Notes under the pieces: generated by a model
Told to the model about the DNA's origin: nothing
Database searches by the model: none
What the model saw: the letters and a program-made list of their open reading frames with translations, nothing else
Shown: positions 1 through 5,689 of the stretch, in pieces
How positions within the stretch are numbered: the stretch's first letter is position 1
Layout of the letters: each line of letters starts with the position of its first letter
Translations under genes and position numbers: made by a program
Assembly: GCA_903928835.1 (NCBI GenBank)
Contig: CAIYSK010000207.1
Location: forward strand, 1-5,689
DNA from: an uncultured cyanobacterium
GTDB lineage: Bacteria > Cyanobacteriota > Cyanobacteriia > PCC-6307 > Cyanobiaceae
DNA length: 5,689 nucleotides
Reading direction: 5' to 3'

Positions 1-896
1 CCCAGCTGATTGCCCAGGTGTGCCGCGATAGCGGCTTGGGGCCTGGTGATCTCGATGGGATCGCAGCAACGGCTGCTCCGGGGCTGGTGGGTGCCTTGCT
101 GGTGGCGTCCGTCACCGGACGCACTTTGGCCCGCCTGCATGGCAAACCTTTTTTAGGAGTGCATCACCTGGAAGGCCATCTCTGTTCAGTCCAGCTGGGG
201 GAGCCTTTGCCTCCAGGCCCTTACCTGGTGCTATTGGTCAGCGGCGGGCACACCGAACTCCTGCGGGTCGATGGCCCCGGGGTGTATTCCAGGCTTGGGC
301 GCAGCCACGACGATGCGGCTGGCGAGGCCTTCGACAAGGTGGCCAGGCTGCTTCACCTGGGCTATCCCGGGGGCCCCGCCATTGAGCAGGCCGCCCAGGG
401 CGGGGATCCGGGCCGATTTGTCTTGCCCAAAGGAAGGGTTTCGAGACCTGAGGGGGGCTACTACCCCTATGACTTCAGTTTTAGCGGCCTGAAAACAGCG
501 ATGTTGCGCCAGGTGCGTGCCCTGGAGCAGCTGTCGGGAGCCGATGACCTACCGGTGGCTGACCTGGCCGCGAGCTTTGAGCAGGTGGTGGTTGAGGTGT
601 TGGTGGAGCGCAGTTGCGCCTGTGCCAAGCACCAGGGCCTCGAAACCCTTGTCTTGGTCGGCGGGGTGGCCGCTAACAAGCGGTTGCGCAAACTCCTGGA
701 GAAACGCTGTCGCCGCGATGGCCTCAACTGGCGGGTCGCACCGCTGCCCTACTGCACCGATAACGCTGCCATGATCGGGGTTGCAGCAGCCCAGAGGCTT
801 TCGGCGGGATTGCAGAGCTCCATGGAGTTGGCCGTGGCCCCGCGGTTGCCCTTGGAGGAAGCCAGCCGCCTCTACCAGGCCCAAGCCTGCTTTTAA
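1..896 (+). CDS. tsaD: tRNA N6-adenosine threonylcarbamoyltransferase TsaD, 5'-truncated by window
   Basis: TsaD transfers the threonylcarbamoyl group from TC-AMP to A37 of ANN-decoding tRNAs (t6A synthesis), working in the cytoplasm with TsaB and TsaE. The open frame already runs at base 3 ([11 protein letters not shown]...), so the GTG at 18 is not the true start; the first 60-70 residues of this roughly 340-350 aa family lie upstream of the window. Visible family signatures, numbered from that [12 protein letters not shown] at 20-28, the metal-binding HLEGH at 50-54 (two His of an HxxxH pair), VSGGHTEL at 74-81, [11 protein letters not shown] at 102-112, [20 protein letters not shown] near the C terminus, and [10 protein letters not shown], whose Asp is the remaining metal ligand of the ASKHA fold. 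No key residue is missing in the visible part. An hli gene follows 39 bases downstream on the same strand. Identity is very secure. Confidence 0.96.
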   Translation, partial: QLIAQVCRDSGLGPGDLDGIAATAAPGLVGALLVASVTGRTLARLHGKPFLGVHHLEGHLCSVQLGEPLPPGPYLVLLVSGGHTELLRVDGPGVYSRLGRSHDDAAGEAFDKVARLLHLGYPGGPAIEQAAQGGDPGRFVLPKGRVSRPEGGYYPYDFSFSGLKTAMLRQVRALEQLSGADDLPVADLAASFEQVVVEVLVERSCACAKHQGLETLVLVGGVAANKRLRKLLEKRCRRDGLNWRVAPLPYCTDNAAMIGVAAAQRLSAGLQSSMELAVAPRLPLEEASRLYQAQACF

Positions 897-935
897 TCCC
901 TCTAGGGTGGCCGGGTACGGCATCGGTGTATCGCG

Positions 936-1184
936 ATGACCCAGCTCGATCAGAAGGTCGATCCAGACAACGTTCAAGTGAACGCCCAAGGGAATGTTCA
1001 GAAGATCGATTCGCCAATCGATCCGGGGACGGATGCTGAAGGTGATCTAGTGCCGTCCAGCGAGCTCAACGCCTGGCGCCGGGGTTTTACTCCCCAGGCC
1101 GAAATTTGGAATGGCCGGCTGGCCATGCTTGGGTTGTCCGTGGGAATTGGCGTGCTCTTGCTGGTTCGGATCGCCAGCGACTAG
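936..1184 (+). CDS. hli: High-light-inducible protein (Hli/SCP, chlorophyll a/b-binding family)
   Basis: This 82-residue protein is a one-helix member of the light-harvesting-complex superfamily. Hli proteins sit in the thylakoid membrane, bind chlorophyll and carotenoid, dissipate excess excitation and help photosystem II assembly. The diagnostic motif is at 56-66, E-x-W-N-G-R-x-A-M-x-G: Glu56, Asn59 and Arg61 correspond to the usual pigment-ligand/salt-bridge residues. It opens a single hydrophobic helix at about 62-78, ending in a short polar tail. The first 45 residues are hydrophilic, rich in D, Q, N and P, and longer than in minimal 40-60 aa Hli proteins. The ATG at 936 is the only start between the upstream in-frame stop (903-905) and the motif. 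No good Shine-Dalgarno sequence precedes it. It may be read from the tsaD transcript or its own promoter; none is recognisable in the 39-base gap. The stop codon lies in the first unit of a tandem repeat. Which hli paralogue it is cannot be decided. Confidence 0.93.
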   Translation: MTQLDQKVDPDNVQVNAQGNVQKIDSPIDPGTDAEGDLVPSSELNAWRRGFTPQAEIWNGRLAMLGLSVGIGVLLLVRIASD

Positions 1185-1238
1185 ATCTGGCTTACTGCGA
1201 TAGATCTGGCTAGCTGCCATTGATCTGGCTAGCTGCCA
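1182..1238. repeat. Three tandem 19-bp repeats between convergent hli and pilT
   Basis: Units at 1182-1200, 1201-1219 and 1220-1238 follow each other without gaps. Units 2 and 3 differ at one position (second base, A versus T). Unit 1 differs from unit 2 at three positions near its 3' end. The core is GATCTGGCTAGCTGCCA. Each of the last two units contains TGGC-TAGCT-GCCA, a short inverted repeat, and flanking GAT/ATC bases could lengthen the stem with a bulge. The array starts with the hli stop codon TAG and ends one base before the pilT stop complement, so it fills the whole convergent gap. A role as a bidirectional terminator or RNA stabiliser is possible, but no U-tract follows the hairpins on either strand, so that is inference. 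Confidence 0.85.
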
Positions 1239-1239
1239 A

Positions 1240-2475
1240 TCATTGGCGCCCGCGTAGGGCCTGGCTGAGTTCGTTGGGCTTCAGGCTCTGGGAGAGGGCA
1301 TCGCCTGGATCCACCCTGCCGGCTTCCACGAGCAGCGCCAGGGATTGATTGGCAGTCTGCATCCCCTCAAACGTGTTGCGACCCATGATGGACTCAATTT
1401 CGTCGAGTTCGCCCCGCTGGATGTAGTCCTTGCAGGCATCACTGTTGAGCAGGATGTCGTGGTAGGCAGCCCTCTTGCCATCGGTGGTTTTCACCAGTCC
1501 TTGGGCGACCACTGCGAGGAGGGATTCGGAGAGGGCCATGCGGAGGTTGTTTTGGGCTGAGGGGGCCACCATGCCCAGCACCCGCTCCACGGTTTTGACG
1601 GCGGAATTGGTGTGCAAGGTGCCAAACACCAGGTGACCGGTTTGGGAGGCTTCAAGGGCTGTGGTGAGGGTCTCCTGGTCGCGGATTTCACCGATTAAAA
1701 TCACATCAGGGTCTTCCCGTAAGGCAGCGCGAAGGGCCTGGTCAAAGACCTTGGTGTGGTGCCCCACTTCCCGCTGGCGAATCAGGGATTTTTTACTCTG
1801 GTGCACAAACTCCACCGGATCCTCGATCGTGAGGATGTGGCGGGCCATGGTGCGATTGATGTGGTCGATCATGGCGGCCAGGGTGGTGCTTTTTCCTGAG
1901 CCGGTGGGTCCTGTCACAAGCACCAGGCCCTTGGGGCTTTGGCAGATCTCCTGGAGGACGGCGGGCAGGCCCAGCTCCTCGATGCTGGGGATCGTTTGCG
2001 GGATCAGGCGCAGCACCATGGCGGGCCCCAGCAACGCATCCAGCAGGTTGATGCGCACCCTGACGAAGTCAAAGCCAAAGGAGCCGTCGAACTCCTTGTC
2101 GCGGCGAAAGCTATCGATTTGGGTAGGGCTGAGCAGTTCCTTCAGCCAGCTGGCAAAGGTGGCGGCATCGGTCGTGGGCCATTCCGTGCGCTTGATGTCG
2201 CCGCGGCAGCGAAAACGGGGCCCTTCCCCCACGCCCAGGTGCACATCGGAATATCCCTGTTTGTGGGCCTCTTCCACAATCGCCTTGAGGCTGGGGCCTG
2301 GGTCTACCCAGGTGATGGCACCCTCCCGCACGTCGAATGGCTGGTCCGCAAAGGGCGGGGCCGGTGAAGGAGCCCCTGGGGAAGGAGCAGCTGGAAATGG
2401 AGATGCGGGGGAGGGAGAACTCGGTGATGGAGATGCCGGAAATGGGGAGCTAGGGAATGGGGATGAGGAGGTCAT
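1240..2475 (-). CDS. pilT: PilT-family type IV pilus retraction ATPase with Pro/Ser-rich N-terminal extension
   Basis: A hexameric cytoplasmic ATPase of the GspE/PilT secretion superfamily that powers pilus retraction (twitching, phototaxis, DNA uptake). From the ATG at 2475 the protein has 411 residues. Residues 5-39 are a pentapeptide array. About 60-160 is the PAS-like N-terminal domain (SDVHLG at 76-81). The RecA-like domain holds Walker A GPTGSGKST at 189-197, Asp box TIEDPVEF at 216-223, Walker B DPDVILIGEIRD at 255-266 and His box HLVFGTLHTN at 281-290. PilT usually has 345-370 residues; the excess is the N-terminal extension. The canonical C-terminal AIRNLIRE motif is not recognisable: the region reads SDACKDYIQRGELDEI (345-360) and the protein ends PNELSQALRGRQ. 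That suggests a PilT2-like cyanobacterial paralogue rather than PilT1 (inference). The frame extends to a TTG at 2577, adding 34 residues without family features, so the ATG is preferred. No pil neighbours are present. Confidence 0.93.
   Translation of the reverse strand: MTSSSPFPSSPFPASPSPSSPSPASPFPAAPSPGAPSPAPPFADQPFDVREGAITWVDPGPSLKAIVEEAHKQGYSDVHLGVGEGPRFRCRGDIKRTEWPTTDAATFASWLKELLSPTQIDSFRRDKEFDGSFGFDFVRVRINLLDALLGPAMVLRLIPQTIPSIEELGLPAVLQEICQSPKGLVLVTGPTGSGKSTTLAAMIDHINRTMARHILTIEDPVEFVHQSKKSLIRQREVGHHTKVFDQALRAALREDPDVILIGEIRDQETLTTALEASQTGHLVFGTLHTNSAVKTVERVLGMVAPSAQNNLRMALSESLLAVVAQGLVKTTDGKRAAYHDILLNSDACKDYIQRGELDEIESIMGRNTFEGMQTANQSLALLVEAGRVDPGDALSQSLKPNELSQALRGRQ
2359..2463 (-). 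repeat. Seven-copy 15-bp coding repeat (Pro/Ser pentapeptides) in pilT
   Basis: Residues 5-39 of the PilT-like protein read as seven consecutive pentapeptides of the pattern [S/A]-P-[F/S]-P-[S/A/G]: SPFPS, SPFPA, SPSPS, SPSPA, SPFPA, APSPG, APSPA, followed by PPF. At DNA level these are degenerate 15-bp units; on the + strand they show as G/A-rich blocks such as GGGGAAGGAG and GGAAATGGAG. The segment is presumably disordered and lies before the folded PilT domain. Period and phase come directly from the translation. Length variation between strains would be expected for such a repeat, but that is inference. Confidence 0.85.
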
Positions 2476-2610
2476 CGCGGGAGCGCTGCAGGGATGCCGC
2501 CTCGGTGCGGCCTTTGTGACCCCCAGCTTCGCCAGGAGGAGGTCCGATGTCAGCCCCTGGCCTTGAACATGACGCAAGCTCCGTAGGATCCGCTGGTCTG
2601 CTGCGCCCCG
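2476..2610. other. Divergent spacer between pilT (-) and wecB (+)
   Basis: If pilT starts at the ATG 2475, these 135 bases separate two divergent starts and should carry the promoters of both genes. No strong sigma-70 pair is evident. The best + strand candidate is TTGAAC (2563-2568) with TAGGAT (2584-2589), but the 15-bp spacing is short. On the minus strand the frame of pilT stays open up to a TTG at 2577, so part of the spacer could be coding if that start were used. No convincing Shine-Dalgarno sequence precedes either the ATG at 2475 or the GTG at 2611. Confidence 0.4.
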
Positions 2611-3726
2611 GTGCCTAAGCCACTCGTCACCATTGTGCTGGGCACCCGTCCGGAGGCCATCAAGTTGGCTCCGGTGATCCTGGCGTTTCAGCAGGCCTCA
2701 GATTTCCGCACCCGGGTGGTGCTCACAGGCCAGCACCGGGAAATGGTGAGCCAGGTGATGGACCTGTTCGGTTTGACGGCCGATCAGGACCTGGCCCTGA
2801 TGGCCCCCAAGCAGACCCTCACCCACGTCACCTGCGCCACCCTGACGGGCCTGAAGCAGGACTTTGCCGACCACCCGCCGGATTTGGTGCTGGTTCAGGG
2901 CGACACCACCACGGCCTTCGCCTCCGCCCTGGCGGCGTTCTACGAGCAGATCCCCGTGGGGCACGTGGAAGCCGGGTTGCGAACCGACAACATCTTTGAT
3001 CCCTTCCCTGAAGAAGCCAACCGCCGGCTGATTTCCCAGGTGGCCCTGCTGCACTTTGCACCGACGGCTGTGTCGGCGGCCAATTTGCGGGCTTCTGGGG
3101 TGGTGGGCCAGATCCTCACCACGGGCAACACGGTGATTGATGCACTGTTGTTGATGGCTGAAAAGGCACCCCCCTTCAGCTTGCCTGGCCTCGACTTTGG
3201 CCAGCAGCGGGTGATCCTGGCCACCGTGCACCGGCGCGAAAACTGGGGTGAACGGCTCCAGGACATCGGCCGCGGCTTCAGGCAAGTGCTGGATCGTTTC
3301 CCCGATACCGCCCTCTTGCTGCCCCTGCATCGCAACCCCACGGTGCGAGAGCCGCTCCAGGCCCTGCTCGGCGACCATCCCCGGGCCTTCCTCACTGAGC
3401 CCCTCGACTATGACCAACTGGTGGCCGCCATGCGGGGCTCCACATTGGTGCTGAGTGATTCCGGTGGCCTCCAGGAAGAAGCCCCCGCCCTTGGCAAACC
3501 CGTGCTCGTGCTGCGCCGTACCACCGAGCGGCCTGAGGCCGTGGATGCCGGTACGGCCAAGTTGATCGGCACCGATACGGTCGACATCGTGGCTGAGGCC
3601 AGCCGCTTGCTGGAGGATCCGACGGCCTATGAGGCGATGGCCCGCTCCCACAATCCCTTTGGCGATGGTTTGGCCAGTGGCCGCATCGTGGAGGCGGCCC
3701 GGGCCTTTTTGGCCCAACGGGCCTAG
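2611..3726 (+). CDS. wecB: UDP-N-acetylglucosamine 2-epimerase (non-hydrolysing)
   Basis: WecB/MnaA interconverts UDP-GlcNAc and UDP-ManNAc in the cytoplasm, supplying ManNAc-type sugars for surface polysaccharides or glycans. The 371 residues match the usual 360-390. The GT-B fold signatures are complete: GTRPEAIKLAPV at 11-22, GQHREM at 40-45, QGDT at 96-99, HVEAGLR at 118-124, PEEANRR at 133-139, HRREN at 207-211, SDSGGLQEE at 282-290 and TERPEA at 305-310. Asp98, Glu120, Glu134 and His207 correspond to catalytic residues D95, E117, E131 and H213 of the E. coli enzyme. The GTG at 2611 is the first start after the in-frame stop at 2584-2586 and sits right before the conserved first beta strand. 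No Shine-Dalgarno sequence is seen. The neighbours are divergent pilT and a convergent adaptor gene; no dehydrogenase (wecC) or glycosyltransferase is present, so the final glycan is unknown. Confidence 0.95.
   Translation: MPKPLVTIVLGTRPEAIKLAPVILAFQQASDFRTRVVLTGQHREMVSQVMDLFGLTADQDLALMAPKQTLTHVTCATLTGLKQDFADHPPDLVLVQGDTTTAFASALAAFYEQIPVGHVEAGLRTDNIFDPFPEEANRRLISQVALLHFAPTAVSAANLRASGVVGQILTTGNTVIDALLLMAEKAPPFSLPGLDFGQQRVILATVHRRENWGERLQDIGRGFRQVLDRFPDTALLLPLHRNPTVREPLQALLGDHPRAFLTEPLDYDQLVAAMRGSTLVLSDSGGLQEEAPALGKPVLVLRRTTERPEAVDAGTAKLIGTDTVDIVAEASRLLEDPTAYEAMARSHNPFGDGLASGRIVEAARAFLAQRA
3696..3723. repeat. Overlapping GGCCC/GGGCC inverted repeats at the 3' end of wecB
   Basis: Within 28 bases there are two GGGCC and two GGCCC blocks (3696-3700, 3701-3705, 3711-3715, 3719-3723). 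They can pair as GGGCC-TTTTT-GGCCC (3701-3715) or GGCCC-AAC-GGGCC (3711-3723), which are mutually exclusive 5-bp stems. The second hairpin ends at the wecB stop codon, and a T6 run follows at 3741-3746, too far for a textbook intrinsic terminator. The segment is coding (AARAFLAQRA), so the pattern may come from codon choice. A role in ending wecB transcription before the convergent gene is only a suggestion. Confidence 0.4.
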
Positions 3727-3731
3727 ACGTC

Positions 3732-4856
3732 CTACTTGCGTTTTTTGGCCCAGGGGGGGAGGTCAATAAACACGCGGGTGCCGCTGGTCAGGCCGCTGAG
3801 GATCTGGGTGCTTTTGCCGCTGCTGATCCCCAGCTCCACTGGCTGGAACTTCGGCTGGTTGCCCTCTCCCACGAGCAACACCCCCGGCCGGCCGTCTTCG
3901 GTGACCACAGCCACGGTGGGGATCAGGGTTTTTGCTTGGATTTGGCCGGTTTGGAAGCCCACATCGGCGGTCATGCCAATGCGCAGGGTCCCGGGGGGCT
4001 CCAGCAGCCTGAGCACGACGTCAAAGGAGGTCACATTATTGAGCTTGATGGCCCGCGGTGTGATCCGCTTGACTCGGGAGGCGAAGCGTCGATCGGGGAA
4101 GGCATCCACCCTCACGGAGGCATCTTGGCCAAGGCGGATTCGGCCAATGTCGCTTTCGGGAACTTTGGCCACTACCTCCAGGCCCTGGGCCAATTCCACG
4201 ATCGAGGAGCTGGTGGCGCCCGCCGTGGCTGAGGCCGTGGTGGTGGGTGTCACGAAGGACCCGGGATCGGCATAGCGCTGGCTGATCACGCCGCTGAAAG
4301 GGGCCCGCACGATCAACTCTTGCTTTTCCACCTTGCGAGCTTCCAGCCGCTGGCGCGCCGCCTCCACCGCCGATTGATCCACCAAAAAGGTGCTACGCAC
4401 GGTGTTGAAGTCGCTCAAACTGATGGCGCGCTGGCGATAGAGGCTTTGGTTGCGTTCAAGCTCGCTGCGGCTGCGGGAGAGCTGGGCTTGGCTGGATCGC
4501 AAATTGGCGTTGAGTTCACTCAGGCGATCCTGCAAATCGCCGCTGTCCATCAGGGCTAGGGGCTGGCCCTTGATGACGAGATCGCCCTCCTCCACGTAGA
4601 GCGCGTCGATGATCCCCTGCCGCTTCGGGCTCACATTGACCCGTTTTTCCGCTTCCAGTTCACCGGTGGCATTCACCACCCCGGGCAGGCTCCCAGCCGC
4701 GGCCACCACGGTGTAGCTCTCCAGTTGCCTGGTGGTGTTGCCCCGCTTCTGCTGACCGATCGCTATGGCGCCAACCAGGACCAAGCCGGCGGCAGCACCA
4801 GCGAGCACCCGCCGCCGGCGCAGGCTAGGGGGAAGCCAACTCGTTAGGGAGCTCAA
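3732..4856 (-). CDS. Periplasmic adaptor (membrane fusion) protein, MacA/HlyD-like efflux subunit
   Basis: Adaptors of this family link an inner-membrane ABC or RND pump to an outer-membrane channel. The 374-residue protein starts with a basic stretch (RRRR, 13-16) and one hydrophobic segment (about 17-33), which fits an N-terminal anchor or uncleaved signal. Next come half of a barrel-sandwich/lipoyl domain (about 70-106, with VSPKRQGIIDALYVEEGD), a coiled-coil hairpin rich in Q, S, R, E and L (about 106-178), and the second lipoyl half (IVRAPFSGVISQ, 182-193). A Thr/Ala/Ser/Gly-rich loop (203-218) leads into the beta-barrel (about 219-300, VPESDIGRIRLGQ) and a membrane-proximal domain (about 305-366, IPTVAVV). 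The only start ahead of the anchor is TTG at 4856; GTG at 4808 would remove the basic residues, so TTG is preferred. MacA and DevB are the closest known types, but no ABC permease or ATPase is adjacent, so partner and substrate are unknown. Confidence 0.88.
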   Translation of the reverse strand: MSSLTSWLPPSLRRRRVLAGAAAGLVLVGAIAIGQQKRGNTTRQLESYTVVAAAGSLPGVVNATGELEAEKRVNVSPKRQGIIDALYVEEGDLVIKGQPLALMDSGDLQDRLSELNANLRSSQAQLSRSRSELERNQSLYRQRAISLSDFNTVRSTFLVDQSAVEAARQRLEARKVEKQELIVRAPFSGVISQRYADPGSFVTPTTTASATAGATSSSIVELAQGLEVVAKVPESDIGRIRLGQDASVRVDAFPDRRFASRVKRITPRAIKLNNVTSFDVVLRLLEPPGTLRIGMTADVGFQTGQIQAKTLIPTVAVVTEDGRPGVLLVGEGNQPKFQPVELGISSGKSTQILSGLTSGTRVFIDLPPWAKKRK

Positions 4857-4959
4857 GGGGGTGACGCTTGGAATTTGCCTGCAGGGCGCAAGCCCCAGTC
4901 TCGCTGGTGGATGGCAAGTGTTGCGAGTTTTACGGAGCCGGGGGATCTAGATTTCAGCC
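4857..4959. other. Divergent spacer between the adaptor gene (-) and ychF (+)
   Basis: These 103 bases must hold the 5' signals of both flanking genes. No convincing -35/-10 pair was found on either strand. A short perfect hairpin, GGGC-GCAA-GCCC (4884-4895), has a GNRA-type tetraloop on the + strand; it competes with a longer-range GCTTG (4866-4870)/CAAGC (4889-4893) pairing. A G5 run at 4940-4944 lies about 15 bases before the ychF ATG, too far to be a good ribosome binding site. Confidence 0.4.
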
Positions 4960-5689
4960 ATGCTTAAAGCCGGAATTGTGGGCCTGCCCAATGTGGGCAA
5001 ATCCACCCTCTTCAATGCCCTGGTCTCCAATGCCCAGGCCGAAGCTGCCAACTATCCCTTCTGCACCATTGAACCGAATTCGGGGGTGGTGTCGGTGCCC
5101 GATCCACGGCTGGGCCAGCTGGCGGCACTGTCTGGTTCGAAGGAGGTGATTGCCACCCGGGTCGAATTTGTCGACATCGCCGGCCTGGTGAAAGGGGCCA
5201 GCCAGGGCGAAGGCCTGGGCAACAAGTTTCTGGCCAACATCCGCGAAGTCGACGCGATTGTGCATGTCGTCCGCTGCTTTGAAAACGACGATGTGATTCA
5301 CGTTTCGGGTTCGGTGGGCCCGGCCCGCGATGCCGAAGTGATCAACCTGGAATTGGGCCTGGCCGATTTATCCCAGATTGAGAAGCGTCGGGAGCGTCTG
5401 AAAAAGCAGGCCCGCACCAGCAAAGAAGCCCAAATCGAGGATGACGTCCTTGAGCGCATCCAGGCGGTTTTGGAGGCCGGTGGTGCTGCCCGCAGTGTGG
5501 CCATCAGCGAGGAGGAGGCCGCGATGATCAAACCGCTCGGCCTGCTCACAGCCAAGCCCATCATCTATGCCACCAATGTGAGTGAAGACGACCTCGCTTC
5601 CGGCAATGTCTATGTGGAGGAGGTGAAGGCCCTCGCGGCCCAGGAGGGGGCTGAAACCGTTCGGATTTCAGCCCAGGTGGAAGCCGAAC
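4960..5689 (+). CDS. ychF: Redox-regulated ATPase YchF (Obg-like, OLA1 family), 3'-truncated by window
   Basis: YchF is a universally conserved P-loop NTPase of the Obg group that prefers ATP, associates with ribosomes and has been linked to translation and oxidative-stress responses. The ATG at 4960 opens [19 protein letters not shown], exactly where the family starts. The G1/Walker A motif GLPNVGKST is at 8-16, the switch I segment [10 protein letters not shown] at 31-40, and G3 [10 protein letters not shown] at 72-81. A coiled-coil-like charged helical region follows at about 128-175 ([10 protein letters not shown]). The G4 position reads NVSE (206-209), the N-x-x-E form that gives this family ATP rather than GTP preference. 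The frame is open to the window end, giving 243 complete codons of a family of about 363 residues; the missing part includes the C-terminal TGS domain. It is divergent from the adaptor gene. Confidence 0.96.
   Translation, partial: MLKAGIVGLPNVGKSTLFNALVSNAQAEAANYPFCTIEPNSGVVSVPDPRLGQLAALSGSKEVIATRVEFVDIAGLVKGASQGEGLGNKFLANIREVDAIVHVVRCFENDDVIHVSGSVGPARDAEVINLELGLADLSQIEKRRERLKKQARTSKEAQIEDDVLERIQAVLEAGGAARSVAISEEEAAMIKPLGLLTAKPIIYATNVSEDDLASGNVYVEEVKALAAQEGAETVRISAQVEAE

Noticed and set aside
898..907. CCCTCTAGGG palindrome just after the tsaD stop as a terminator
   Set aside because: It has a stem of at most four bases with a two-base loop and no following T-run, so it cannot be supported as a terminator.
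549..989. 146-codon open frame on the - strand over tsaD and the start of hli
   Set aside because: It overlaps conserved tsaD and hli coding sequence and has no recognisable motif; it is a shadow frame.
1182..1238. Tandem repeats as a CRISPR array
   Set aside because: The 19-bp units abut without spacers, and no cas gene is present.
1661..2566. 301-codon open frame on the + strand opposite pilT
   Set aside because: It is antisense to a clearly conserved ATPase, its composition (many R, S, W) is that of a GC-rich shadow frame, and its Gly/Asp/Glu-rich end is just the complement of the pilT pentapeptide repeats.
2476..2577. N-terminal 34-codon extension of pilT from a TTG
   Set aside because: The added residues match no part of the PilT family, the start codon is the weakest type, and an ATG at 2475 gives an ordinary start; kept only as an alternative.
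2563..2589. TTGAAC ... TAGGAT as a sigma-70 promoter for wecB
   Set aside because: The spacing is 15 bp and each hexamer matches only four of six consensus bases, so it is not above chance in this sequence.
2698..3717. 339-codon open frame on the - strand opposite wecB
   Set aside because: It lies wholly within wecB, is rich in G, H and Q as expected for an antisense shadow, and shows no recognisable domain.
4921..4953. TTGCGA ... TAGATT as a promoter for ychF
   Set aside because: The spacer is about 21 bp, too long for a normal sigma-70 promoter.
4954..5301. 115-codon open frame on the - strand opposite the 5' end of ychF
   Set aside because: It is antisense to the highly conserved YchF G domain, with shadow-frame composition.

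Overview
The window reads as GC-rich chromosomal DNA from a unicellular cyanobacterium, most likely of the Synechococcus/Cyanobium (alpha-cyanobacterial) group. The strongest pointer is a small high-light-inducible (Hli) protein with a complete chlorophyll-binding motif. A cyanobacterial-style PilT and a membrane-fusion adaptor of the type common in these genomes agree with this. No perfect HIP1 octamer (GCGATCGC) was seen, which fits the picocyanobacterial side better than many freshwater beta-cyanobacteria. The species assignment is inference.

Layout, left to right: the 3' part of tsaD (+, cut by the window start); an hli gene (+, 936-1184) 39 bases downstream; a 57-bp array of three 19-bp tandem repeats filling the gap to a convergent pilT-like retraction ATPase gene (-, 1240-2475); a 135-bp divergent spacer; wecB/mnaA, UDP-GlcNAc 2-epimerase (+, 2611-3726); a periplasmic adaptor (MacA/HlyD-like) gene (-, 3732-4856) converging on wecB with only 5 bases between stop codons; a 103-bp divergent spacer; and the 5' part of ychF (+, from 4960, cut by the window end). 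Coding density is very high and no stretch above 300 bases lacks a gene.

The genes do not form one pathway. tsaD and ychF are translation-related housekeeping genes, hli is photoprotective, and pilT, wecB and the adaptor all concern the cell surface or envelope. Strand changes between most neighbours argue against a single operon; only tsaD-hli could be co-transcribed. The pilT, wecB and adaptor genes stand without their usual partners (other pil genes, glycosyltransferases, an ABC or RND pump) inside this window.

I found no convincing novel multi-gene system. The most distinctive local features are the 19-bp repeat array between hli and pilT, a seven-copy Pro/Ser pentapeptide array at the N terminus of the PilT protein, and that protein's divergent C-terminal region, where the canonical AIRNLIRE motif is not recognisable. 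Starts at 2611 (GTG) and 4856 (TTG) are non-ATG, and Shine-Dalgarno sequences are weak or absent throughout.
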